64,000 nt of DNA, from contig CAJQUW010007273.1 in NCBI GenBank assembly GCA_907163375.1, forward strand, positions 363,001-427,000, written 5' to 3'. The position numbers were made by a program, and so were the translations under genes. The notes beneath the pieces were generated by a model. That model saw only the letters and a program-made list of their open reading frames with translations. It was not told where the DNA came from and did no database searches. This stretch comes from Prostheceraeus crozeri (taxonomy: Eukaryota; Platyhelminthes; Polycladida; Euryleptidae). This document shows positions 10,850-21,568 of this stretch, piece after piece (the stretch's first letter is position 1; each line of letters opens with the position of its first letter).

Positions 10850-11255
10850 AGGCTGGTTCACATTGAAAATCGCTGAAGTTCGACGTCGACGCGTTGCTTT
10901 GACGCTAGGCGCTTTCGTTAGACACAGCGTCATTTTGCTGGCGTTTTGGAAAAGTTAACGGATGAAGAGATCACTTTCGTCAGTGTTGTTCTGTTCACAT
11001 TGGTATCATCGACGTACTTCAAATTAGAGCACCATAATTTTTCAGACAAATCATACTCATGATCGTCACAAAAGTAGAAATGATTTGTAAGCCCTAGCGG
11101 TGAACGCAACGTCAATTATTTGGACAACCTGCCGATATCATTTGAACTTGACTTCCTTTCTTCAACGCTGCGTCTCAGCGCGCGTCGGTTGAATGACGTT
11201 GACTGCAAAATATTTCCAACGCAAGCGTCGAGCTTCGGGTAATGTGAACCAGCCC
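10850..11255. mobile_element. Harbinger-type MITE, 406 bp, TTA target duplication
   Basis: The ends are inverted repeats of about 15 bp: AGGCTGGTTCACATT at the left and AATGTGAACCAGCCC at the right. A TTA trinucleotide flanks both sides (10847-10849 and 11256-11258). The terminal sequence and 3-bp TWA duplication are typical of PIF/Harbinger MITEs. The interior is unusually rich in CpG words (GTCGACGCG, CAGCGCGCGTCGG) compared with its surroundings and carries no transposase. Confidence 0.85.
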
Positions 11256-11258
11256 TTA

Positions 11259-13937
11259 GCTTGATTTGTCGCTTATCGATTGCCACCACTGGGGGAGGGG
11301 GGTCATCTATGTAATACATGTATTATTACGTTGTAGAAAGAACAGGCATCTTCTCATCTGTGAGAATTATTGATGCTAGTGCCTCCATTTTCTGTACATA
11401 TTGATTGGAATATCTCGCCCCAGCCATGTAAACAAGAGAAGCATATCACTTCAAACAGAAGTAGTGATTTGTTTTTCCATTGTTGAATAACAAATCTTGG
11501 AAAGCTAGCTGTTTTCATTTCACTGTTGACCCAAATGAAGCCTTTTGTAATTCGACTATGGATGAAGCTTGGTTATTGATGAATGATGTAATCGTCTTCA
11601 GATTCTTGCAGATGGATGGATACATGCAGGCTTGCCGGTGGAGCGGGAAATTCCCATGAGGTGGGGAATAGCAACTTCAGTTATGGAAATCCCTATAAAA
11701 ATGTGACAGACCCCAGGTGATCTAATTGATATTTTCGTAGGTCTGCTGTTCGCTTTCATAAATGTAATACAAAGTTTGGTGAAATGCTGTCATACAAGAT
11801 GTAATACTAATGAGCTATTATGAAAATTATGGCATGGCATGATCAACATGTGCATTATCTTTATCTTATCTAGCGCGTTGCTGCAACAGAGACTTTAAAT
11901 CCTAAACTAAATTAAGTAATAAAAAATAGCATAATGCATACTTAACGCTTGTAAGTAATATATGAAGAATAAATCACTAGATATCAAATAAACGATAGTA
12001 AATTTCTCAGCTTGATTAAAGGTGAGACTGAGTGGCGCGTGCTTTAATGTACGAATTGAAATAATGCCAGGTTGAAATTTCTGTATCTGATCTTCGCACA
12101 TGTAGATGTCTAAGTCTATTTTCAAACAAATCTATGCACTTAGGCCTGCTGGATAGACCTGCTTCCATTTATATTGACCTGTGCACAGCATGCTCGAATA
12201 GCTGCAAGCAGACTCGCATTGGTTGGCAGGAATATTGCATGTAGGGACACATCTAAAGGAGGCCTATCATGTTCCTATTAGGCTTCATGTATCGACAGTT
12301 TTTTCTGCTATTTTAGCAAAACTTATTTGGGCCTAACTAGTTTAGAACATGTACTCATAAAAGGACATATTGTGACCTCTAATAAGGAAGCTAGATTAGT
12401 TATTGGAAATGCAAGTTTGCAGGGTAGTCTGATGGATTGTACGAGTAGACCTATCTTACGAGTCCTTTGCTTTTAGCTATCTGATGACATGCATAACTAC
12501 ATAGGGTTAATAAGATCCAATGGAGACACTTAGACTTGTTGTAAACCTATCCTCCATGTACATGGTAAGCTAATAGTGGAATATAATGTCCCCGAACCTA
12601 TGGGTCTCCTGTCAGCTAATTTTTTCAAAGAAATATTTGACTTATAGGAATAATTATGGGAAATAATCGTGCATTTTGAAAAATCCTGAGGGAATGGGAG
12701 TAACCATGGGAATTGCCATTGGTATCCAGTGGGAATGGAATGGGATTGAGACGAAGAAATCTCGTCCCGCGGCAAGCCTGGAATATATGTGTATAAATTA
12801 GATACACAATTAGATTTTACACAGTTGGGTTTTTTATGAAGTTGAGTTTATATATGACAGCTATATGATACATAAGATACATTAAATTAATATTGTCTCA
12901 TTGGATTCACAGTAACGCGATGATAAAGCGTCTGAGACAAAGTGATTTCAGTAAGTCAATGGCTGATATCGCGATGATTCTCTGTTGATAGAAACTGAGC
13001 TGCATGGATCCAGTGATGTAAAGTAGTCAGAGTTGAAAAGTATCAAATTTTGTCATTTCCCCTTCGAATTTCTCCTCACTCTTCGTGTTATCTGTCTGCC
13101 CTATACCTATCTTACTCCCAAAGTAGATGAAATCCATTTATCAATGTTCGTGTTCTTTTTGATAGCCGACAGAAACATCATATCATTTTCCTTGACTACA
13201 AGTCGTAAACCATGATATTTTCCATCGTTCTCATCGTAGTGTTGTATTCTTTTATAAATGAAGTTAACATGACCGAGTTTGGAACAATTTGACAATGTGT
13301 GTATAGAATTTGAATAAGTTGAAGCGATTAACACAATGTTGCGACAGCACTTGGAGATAAGAGAACTTATTTTACGACATTTTGTCAAGTTAGAACGCCG
13401 AGTACGAGACAAGTTGAGTACGAGAGAAGTGTAGCTATTTACATCTGAGGTGATTATGATAGCAGCTATGGAAGTCGCCCTCAAACTGGCATCCTGAAGT
13501 CTCATCTGAACCGCGATGGATTATAATAAACACAACCAAGTCGAAATTTGAATATTAAATTTCGCCTGGAAGTAAACAAATTTGCAGCAAATAGAGCTAG
13601 CTGATCAGTCGTAAAATTTCAGGAGACATTTGAAGAAATATGCGTAAGTCCTATGTTTGACAGAAGCGGGTAAAATATATCTCAGATGAATTGCATGTGC
13701 TTTGTATATTCAGAGATACAACTTTCATGTTGTGTTTTTATCACATTTCAGCACAGACGAGATTCATGCTCTTTGAATTTGAAAACAACAGGGCCCTATT
13801 GCGTCTAAAACTTTAGACATAGCTATCGTGATGCTTGACTACAGTGGGTAATCAAGCATTTTTTGGCAAATTCATGTTTTCCTGGAAGAATTAATGCAGA
13901 GGAGCTTCTAGGTCATTGGTCAGCACAAGTTTCTGTA
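11259..13937. other. stretch without recognised gene
   Basis: No domain recognised. A 132-codon minus-strand ORF (13107-13505) is the longest open frame; its composition is not clearly coding. Around 12640-12770 there is a GGGAATGGGA-rich and GGGACGAGATTTC-containing piece that resembles a repeat fragment but has no partner here. Confidence 0.4.
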
Positions 13938-14130
13938 GAATACAAGTCAGAAAATGAGACTTTCGCAGAATGATGTACTGCCTATAGCTACCACAAATGT
14001 GCGCGTCTGCCGAGTTCTACACTGTCCTTTGTCTTATCAGACAGGATAAAGGAAGAACACATGTAAATCCTATGGGAAGCAGGTGGAGGTTTTCGGTATT
14101 GATGAGATTAAACTGGTCACAATATTGTGT
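13938..14130. repeat. solo copy of inverted-repeat family B
   Basis: This segment aligns over about 190 bp with both arms of the fold-back element at 59080-59764. Shared words include GAGACTTTCGCAGAATGATGT, GCCGAGTTCTAC, TCTTATCAGACA, and AATCCTATGGGA against AATCCAATGGGA. It is diverged by many substitutions and has no second arm nearby, so it is an old single-arm relic. Confidence 0.55.
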
Positions 14131-14255
14131 TCGTCGGTAATGGGGTGCGTGCAAAATTTTAATGGGGCTACAGTTTGAGAGCTGTGGACGTTTTCTTCCT
14201 AAATTCGCGTACGCGTTTCTTACTATTTTCAAAACCTACCGTTTCAAGTCACCAC

Positions 14256-14470
14256 TACAGAGCTGATCATAAAAAGTGGACGATCTAATTAATTGATGAA
14301 ATTTAATCAATTCGTATGCCTTCCAGGACGTTCTACAACAGCGTTCTACACATCATTCGAAAGCTTCAATTCTCAGCTTCAAAATGAGCTATGATAGACT
14401 TGTACCCATTATTGCATATGTTGAGTAGAGCTCATAATATGAATATCACTCAATTTAGGATTTTTGAGTA
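14256..14470. repeat. solo arm of fold-back family A
   Basis: The segment begins AGAGCTGATCATAAAAAG and contains CGTATGCCTTCCAG, ACATCATTCGA and AAATGAGCTATGATAGACTTG. It matches the left arm at 19503 and, in inverted form, the right arm ending at 20576. Only one arm is present. Confidence 0.6.
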
Positions 14471-15598
14471 ATTTGAGTATTTGCGCCCATCCTTGTCCAA
14501 TTTGGAAACGCCATTCAGATGCCATGTATCCTTTAGCATCTACCGAGCTTGGTGCATAGCACTCATATCTTCTTCAAACAAGTACATTAATTGCAAATTA
14601 GGTAATACCGCAACAGGTGAGGTCAGTATGACCTCAGACTCACACAAACTCGTGAACCATAACTGTCCAGCTATTCTGCTTAATTTTAAATGAAATCGAG
14701 GCCTGAGATTCACCGCTCTCATGTCCTTAGCTTCGATGTCAAGCGGTGTCCCGAATGCTCAAGACAAGGAGCTGTATAATAAATTTCGTGAAGAAACAAG
14801 CGGAAAAGAGAATCATGAATGTTCCCATCTATCCCAGGAGAATTCATTTCGATTTGAAGTTGAATCAGAAAGACTTTGAAAATGATGCTGCGGAATTTAA
14901 AAGAATGAACATCAATTAAAAGAAAATAATTAATTGAAAATCTGAGCTGCCCTCAAAATGACCTTAAACTTCATAAATGCAAATGAAATAAAAGATAATT
15001 GTTCCTTCTACGTCGAAAAGGGCGTTCGTGGGATCGCAGACAAGTTTCACAGTGTCAGTGTTCATGTCTATATCTAATTAGAGATAATTCTTTGATGTAT
15101 CGGAGTATAATAGGTTTTATCAACGATGCTGTGACTTCGATATTCCTTGTCAATTATGATGCTCTACAGAACAATGTACGACATAATCAAATCAAAGCAA
15201 TGTTAATGAAGAACAGGAAAGTACACTGCTTGGACATTTTAAGGAAATTCTGTTATCAATAATCGCTGCAGACGATGAAAATTCTGAATTTTGAAGAGCT
15301 GTAGAGTTTTGCAACATCCTGAGAGCTTGAAAATGCCAGGGCTCGCGCCATAATCAAGTCCAATATATTGAGGCGACCCCCCCTCAGGTTTGAGCACTAG
15401 AATACATCATGGAGTCTAGGCATTAGCCTATACATTTGACACTTCAGAAATTGCAATAGCTTCAAGAGCGGGGTCATCTTGCAGAGAGAAGACACACTTA
15501 TTGACATCAAAAATCTAGGAGAATCTAGCTAGTGGAACACCTTGAATTTTCCAGTTGAAGACACGAGTCATTTCGCATTACAATAACTGGCACTGTGC
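14471..15598. other. stretch without recognised gene
   Basis: No recognised gene or paired repeat. Frames just upstream of 15599 carry stops (for example TAA at 15584-15586), so the P-element-like relic cannot be extended simply in this direction. Confidence 0.4.
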
Positions 15599-16219
15599 AT
15601 GGCCAAACTCGATGACGGCAAACTTGAGTTTTTGCGTGCCTTTGCAGACTGGATACGACGTTGGTGCGTAAGCCAGACCCCAGGTTTAGGTAAGCAAACT
15701 TTTGAAGAAGTTATATTTTCTACCATGAGCATCACAGACTTCTGTGATGACTTATTATCGTCTGAATTTGAATTTATCCTAACCAGGAATTTGCAAAGCG
15801 ATCCACTCGAGAGACATTTTTCGAGATACAGACAAATGTTGGGAGGGAGATTTTTGGTCGGTTTGTACGAAGTTCTTAAGTCTGAAAGGATAGTCAAAAT
15901 ACTTGCGCTATTCAAGCACTGTGAAATTACTGACTTAACGGAATTAAAAGTGAATCATGGTATCGATGAGAACATTATCCAAGATATCACGTCGAATATT
16001 GATCCTGCAGAAATCCCACCTATCGATCCACAACTAGATGGTTTTCTTCAATATGTGGTTGGATATGCGATGCGGCGAATTCGCTCTACTATCAAAATCA
16101 CTGCTTGCCCTTGTAGTGATGTCTTAAAATCAGACACCGTGCAGATTCATCAATATACAAGAGATTTGAATAGAAATGGCCTAACGATTGCAAGTAATGG
16201 AATTTATGACTACTTATAA
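15599..16219 (+). pseudogene. P-element/THAP9-like transposase, C-terminal fragment
   Basis: An open frame of 206 codons. Residues 67-85 read SDPLERHFSRYRQMLGGRF, followed by LYEVLKSERI. This block is characteristic of the C-terminal part of P-element/THAP9-type transposases (the pattern of D-P-x-E-x-x-F, then YRQ, then GG). The N-terminal THAP finger, the leucine zipper and most of the RNase H-like core are absent; the frame is closed upstream by a stop at 15584. It is therefore a 5'-truncated transposase relic, although this piece is still open. A separate THAP-domain relic lies at 49496-49669 but is too far away to be the missing part. Confidence 0.7.
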
Positions 16220-19200
16220 GAGTGTTTTGCCATACTTGACTTCCTAAACCCCTGATCTTCTCAAAATCACAAACAGTTTACGTGAAACCACTAAACGAGT
16301 TATATTTAAAATTACTTCCCTTTCCAGCCCGTTTGTCAGTTGTGAAAACACGGTAATATTACAACTAACATTTTAATGAATGTATGTATCAATGTATTTT
16401 TCAATAATGTACAAAAGCAATGTAAAGGCAATGTGCGGAAAGACACTGTTAAGGAGTTCAAGAAAAGGCAAAGTAGGAAAAGTAGAAGAAGTAATATGAT
16501 GATGTGTTTTGTTATTTTTACAAAAATCGGTAAACTAGATTATCTAATTGTAGTGGACATTGATAATATCTGCAGTAAGTATATTGCAGCATCGACATAA
16601 ATGTCAGGCCTGCTCCGTAAACGAGGCAGGAAGGCTAAGAATATTGCATCAAGAAGTAAATTAAGCGTTTCAATCATCTTATGACATCCTTTTTGATAGC
16701 AATGTAACGGAACTAATCAATTTTCGAACTATAGCTTTCTCTATTACAAAAGAATGATCGGTCCCCTTTTTTGGGAGCCGTTATGCACTATTCCTGGCCG
16801 TCATTCTAGTTGACCATGCACTGTGCCACAGTAAGAATGTTTGCTCCAAAAAATCCGCAAATGGAAATCTCTGCAGTCCACCAAAATGATGCAACTTTCA
16901 TTTATTATTCATCTAGCTTCGACACTGCCATGTTAGTTATCCTCCGTACCATCAAGTTTCTTGTACTAGGTCATTTTAAAACGAATAGTCTTCTCAGCTA
17001 CTAGTCCAAAATTTTTAATGTCAATAAGTGTGTTCTTCTCTCCAAGATGATCCCACTCTTGAAAAATTGCAATTTCTGGCGCATTAAGGCATTATTAGCT
17101 GTAGATTACGGCGACTGCCATGCTTTACTTAGGAAGCTATGAGTACGACTGGACAATTACTGATGCAATGTCGCAGTGCAACTAATTGAGCTAATTGAGA
17201 GGATCTATAATTGAAAAGTGGTAGTGAAATTAATTTTAGGGAAATGAGTCATATCTAATCTTGTCCCAAATTTAAAATCTAATCTTATTCCATTTACAAT
17301 TGCAGTCGTTTATATGTGTGTAAATGCTAATGGTTCTCCAATGAAAACTGATGAAAGGTGAAAACAGAAAAATAGTAGAACTTCATAGAAATATATAATT
17401 AGATTTTTCATACATAGATCCATTTGCATGGTTTCACTTCTGTTTCCTCAATATTTTAATTAATTGACACACGTTTCAATCAAGGAACAATCTCTGTGCT
17501 AGATTATAGCCAACTACAATCAGTATTTCATCAGAAAAATATTGACCTTGCATGAGACCTCCAAAGTTTTAGAGCTAGATCTCAGCTTAATTCTAAACTA
17601 GAGAATTAGCGAAATATGAACACAGTAGAAAGGAAATTGAAGATGACCTTTCAATGTAACACGAGAAAGTACGGCCCTTGATACGGATTTCTAGGCTTAC
17701 ACCGAGGAAATATAAATTTTGAGAACTATTTGTGAATGCTGTTCATTTCTCTGCATCACTGCTCTCTGAGGTGTTGTGGCTTTATGCCCTCATACTCCAA
17801 AGATAGTCACCGAAAAAATTAGAGTCGTTTGGAATTTCAAATGGATAGTGACACCGAGATCATTGAATAATAATAATTAGTCCTGTGCATCTGTTGACAA
17901 GAAACACTGGGGGAAAATGTGAGAAATTTGATCTGCAATTTTATGAAAGGATAGATACCTGGTACAATGGAGGAACGAAAAAAGTCGATTTTTCTATTGC
18001 AAGGTGATAGCGTCACTATTGGTCTTTCATTGGTCTACAATGTAGACCAGATTCCTGTTAGTTCCTTGATTTTATCAAATTTATCTCAATTCTCAATACT
18101 GAACTGAATCACCTTTTGTTTCACATTTTAACACGTGTTGAACTTGCTAGAAATAGAGCAGCTATCATGTTTCCACCTCACACAACTCTGATCTTTTCTC
18201 ATGGAATCAATGAATTGCTTCCGGCATAGATGAGACTTTTTATTTGCCTTCTGGCTGATACATTACTCGGTCTGCTTCTCCCAGGAGAGTACTAAGACAA
18301 CCATTACCGAATTGATTGTTTCCATTACGGAGGAGAAGTGGATGTGATATTCTATCTGTAAATGTTCAGTTCACTGACTATGACGCCATTTATTGTACAA
18401 TGTAGATATTATCCCCAATGTCATTGAAGTGGCTGCTGGGCGTGTCTTGAGGACTGTATCGAATGCCATAAATACTTAAAATTAGAATTAGAAATGAGGT
18501 GAAATGTTAATGTTTCCATTAAATGTCTCATTTTACGTGTAGGTGATTTGCTAGCATTTGAAATGATGGAAATAGACAGGTAATCAGTAGAACGATTTCG
18601 GTACTGGTATCAATATAACATTTGCATGGATTTTTGAGGACAATAATGTGGGACATTTGAGGGCGCGTAAGTGCCTAATATTGCGCCATGAGACTTCTTC
18701 AGTGATGTGATATAAAGTGAGACATGCAATCGGAGAGTAGGAGTTCGGCGTAAATGCAGTAGATTCGTAATAATAGATTCTCAAAACTCCTTGTGCCTAG
18801 TTAACGATTTTCTCAGTGCTCTGATTTGTAATGGTCTCAAATATCCACAAACAGAGAACAATAATTTCAATGTTTGAATAGGCTTAGTGTCTGATAGTCT
18901 CAATTTTACTGGAGCTTAAGGAATTTATCATGGTCTACAAATTAAGGACAATGTGTCAGCCAGACTAACTGTAAGCTTCTAATCACTAAATCTGAGAAAA
19001 TCTCAAAATATCCAGAATCGTGCGAAAATCGAATCCCGTCCGCCACTGATGTAAAGAGAAATAGTAATAACCGTGAATCTCGACAAAGTATACCGACGAT
19101 GTGTCAGCATTGTTCATCGTCATGATTTAGGTGCTGTTGACATGACAGCGCGTGTAAGCAGCGAAGAACGCCTATTTTTTCAATGTGCATGTTCATAGAA

Positions 19201-19502
19201 ATCCGATACATGCACATTAAAAACAAAAGTGAATTCTAAATTCACTCAATGTCAGCATGTGGAGGGATGTACTCGTACATGAATAACACTGCGGGATTAG
19301 AAATTAGAGTGACAGGTATATCTTATGTTTCTTTCAATGTTCGTGATCTAAGGCAAAGCCGGTGAGTTAATGCACATTTAGTGACAGTGAACTTTTCCAA
19401 GAGCTAGTTTATATCCTCAGCAAATGAAAGGAATTTCGTACAAAAAGATGACCAATTCTTGTACTTCAAAAGAAGTTAATATTCGTGTCTAATGATTCAC
19501 AG
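16220..19502. other. stretch without recognised gene
   Basis: No domain, RNA gene or paired terminal repeat recognised in 3.3 kb. Short ORFs such as 16810-17004 have no family I can name. Confidence 0.4.
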
Positions 19503-20576
19503 AGCTGATCATTAAGTCGACGTTCAATCGATTCTCATGCCTTCCAGTCGTGACACACAACAACGTGCCATATATCATTCGAGAGGTTTCATTATCAGCT
19601 TTCAAATGAGCTATGATGAACTTGCACCTGCTATTGTATCTGCCGAGCAGTGCTCAAAATATGAAAATTGCTTAATTTGCAAATCGTAAATTTTCAATAA
19701 GAAAGTATGATAATGAATCAGGCACATGCTAGGGAATACAAGCATTCTAACATATTATGTGTTATTATTACATCATATTAATTTATATTTATTATATTTC
19801 GTGAAGCTATCACGAAATCGTGACTTCAATGACTGAAAATGTCATATTCTCACGTTTTCATCAAAAATGCTAATATTTGGCATCTTCAGAATCCTTGCGA
19901 CATAAAGGAGTGCGAATATGCAAGCTGTATTCAAACAAGCAAAAGCACTTTTTCAAACTTCTTCAACATTTTTTCTCATAACCGCTAAAGTACACAAACA
20001 TCCAAGGTAGACAGTCTGTAGTCACCGTGAGAAAACAAAGACAAGCCTCCGCTAGTGTTCTTTTGTTTTGACCTTCGTTCACCTTGCATGATTTGGCGGT
20101 ATTGAGGAAAAATGTTCAACTTGTTTGAATAAAACTTTTATATTCTCACTCCTTACATCGCAAGGATTCTTAAGTCACCAGACAATAGCATTTTAGATGA
20201 AAAAGTGAGAATATGACATTTTCAGCCATAAGAGTGATGATTTTGTGATCATTTCACGAAATTTCTATTTCTTTCATAGTGCCTCGATTTCGATGACTAA
20301 TAAATCAAAAGAAAACTCAGAAAATGCTCGTTCTCCCCGTGCCTGTTTCATTATCATACTTACGTGTATTCTTATTATAAAGTTACGAATTGCAAATTGA
20401 GCGATTTTCACATTTTGAGTGCTGTCCAACAAGCACAATAACGGATACAAGTCTACCATAGCTCATTTTAAAGGTGAGAATGATGTATGACACGCTGCTG
20501 TGTGACAATATTGGAAAGCATGAAAATCGATTGAATTTCGACATGATTCAAGTGGTTCTCTTTTTATGATCAATTC
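19503..20576. mobile_element. fold-back element, family A, 1.07 kb
   Basis: Two long arms are inverted repeats about a centre near 20040. The left arm has CTGATCATTAAGTCGACG, TTCAATCGATTCTCATGCC, AAATGAGCTATGATG and TGAAAATGTCATATTCTCAC, then GAATCCTTGCGA. The right arm has the complements, in reverse order, through GATTGAATTTCGAC to ATGATCAATTCT. The arms are diverged by substitutions but collinear over roughly 500 bp each. No transposase is encoded. A single-arm copy is at 14256-14470. No clear target-site duplication was found, so the superfamily is unknown. Confidence 0.65.
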
Positions 20577-20746
20577 TTTTATGTAGAAAATAGGGACTCA
20601 CGGCGTATGCTTGTAGGCCTACATGTATGCGGTATTTGTTGTCACTTGACTATCACTAAGATTAGAATTAGATTCATCTGCGCGTGTCTTCGGTTTCCCA
20701 GAATAATGGAAGAATGGTATCTAACCTTAATATCGAAATGGCACAT

Positions 20747-21268
20747 CACAGAATTAGACAACTTGCTCCTTCTCGAATGGATAATTCGTGTATCGTTTAC
20801 TATTGGAAATGGCAAACACTAAGCTGACAGCAGAGGATACCAGAGCCAGTGAGAGAAGCGTGTGTGCTGTGGTATCACTTCGCACACACCAAAACATACA
20901 TCGTCTGGTAACATTCGATCAGTGTATGCACTATACAGTGAGAATGCTAAGAAGAGGGTGGTGGAATCATCAGGTGAACTAATTTTCGTGCGCCTGCTAT
21001 TTTTTTTAATAATGATCGGAAGGCCTAACATTATGGAGAAAACGTGTGCGCAATGATCTGAATTCTTCGAATCTGAAGGAAATTTGGCAATCAGAGCACT
21101 TTATTAGAATTCAGAGAAATCCGCAAGCGACGCACAACTTTTTTCCTATCTGCGTAAGGTATTAGGAATTCATTTTTGCCCACTTAGTAAGTTCCGCGAT
21201 AGCCGGCGATTTCGCATTAATCACACTTCTAGCAAACCGAAGCAGATAAACAAAATATTAATTCTGTG
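20747..21268. mobile_element. diverged copy of the 0.52-kb MITE family
   Basis: The ends are CACAGAATTA and TAATTCTGTG, as in the copies at 29611-30126 and 45131-45650. The interior shares CGCAATGATCTGAATTCTTCGA, TTTTTGCCCACTTAG and CACTTCTAGCAAA with them, in the same orientation as the 45131 copy. It is the most diverged of the three, and no 8-bp target duplication is recognisable, which suggests an older insertion. Confidence 0.6.
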
Positions 21269-21339
21269 CTTGATACACTTACTAGCGGAAAGTAAGTGTA
21301 TTACATTGTAAGCTTGCTTTTCCCTGGAATAGGACTTAC

Positions 21340-21568
21340 ATAATGCATGATTTTGCAAGACTTTCTATGTCCACAGGTTAGTAAGTTTCACGAAGCAGGT
21401 AATTATTTTCCTGGCTGGAAATTATTAACCTGGTGCAGACTTCTATGAAAAAAATCATGCATTATAACAGATAATGCATAGATTTCTTCGGTCATTATTT
21501 GTCATAATAACTTCGAGCCTTCGGCTCTCGGTAATTATAGCAATAATGACCTCAAATCTATGCATTAT
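21340..21568. repeat. two adjacent nested hairpins
   Basis: Hairpin 1 has ATAATGCATGATTTT at 21340-21354 with its exact complement at 21451-21465, and an inner palindrome GGTAATTATTTTCC/GGAAATTATTAACC. Hairpin 2 has ATAATGCATAGATTT at 21471-21485 with its exact complement at 21554-21568, and an inner GTCATTATT/AATAATGAC pair around CGAGCC-TTC-GGCTC. The two outer stems are near-copies of one another, only six bases apart. Confidence 0.7.

Noticed and set aside
13107..13505. 132-codon minus-strand ORF as a gene
   Set aside because: No start context, domain or neighbouring exon; Ser/Thr/Ile-rich composition fits an open frame by chance.
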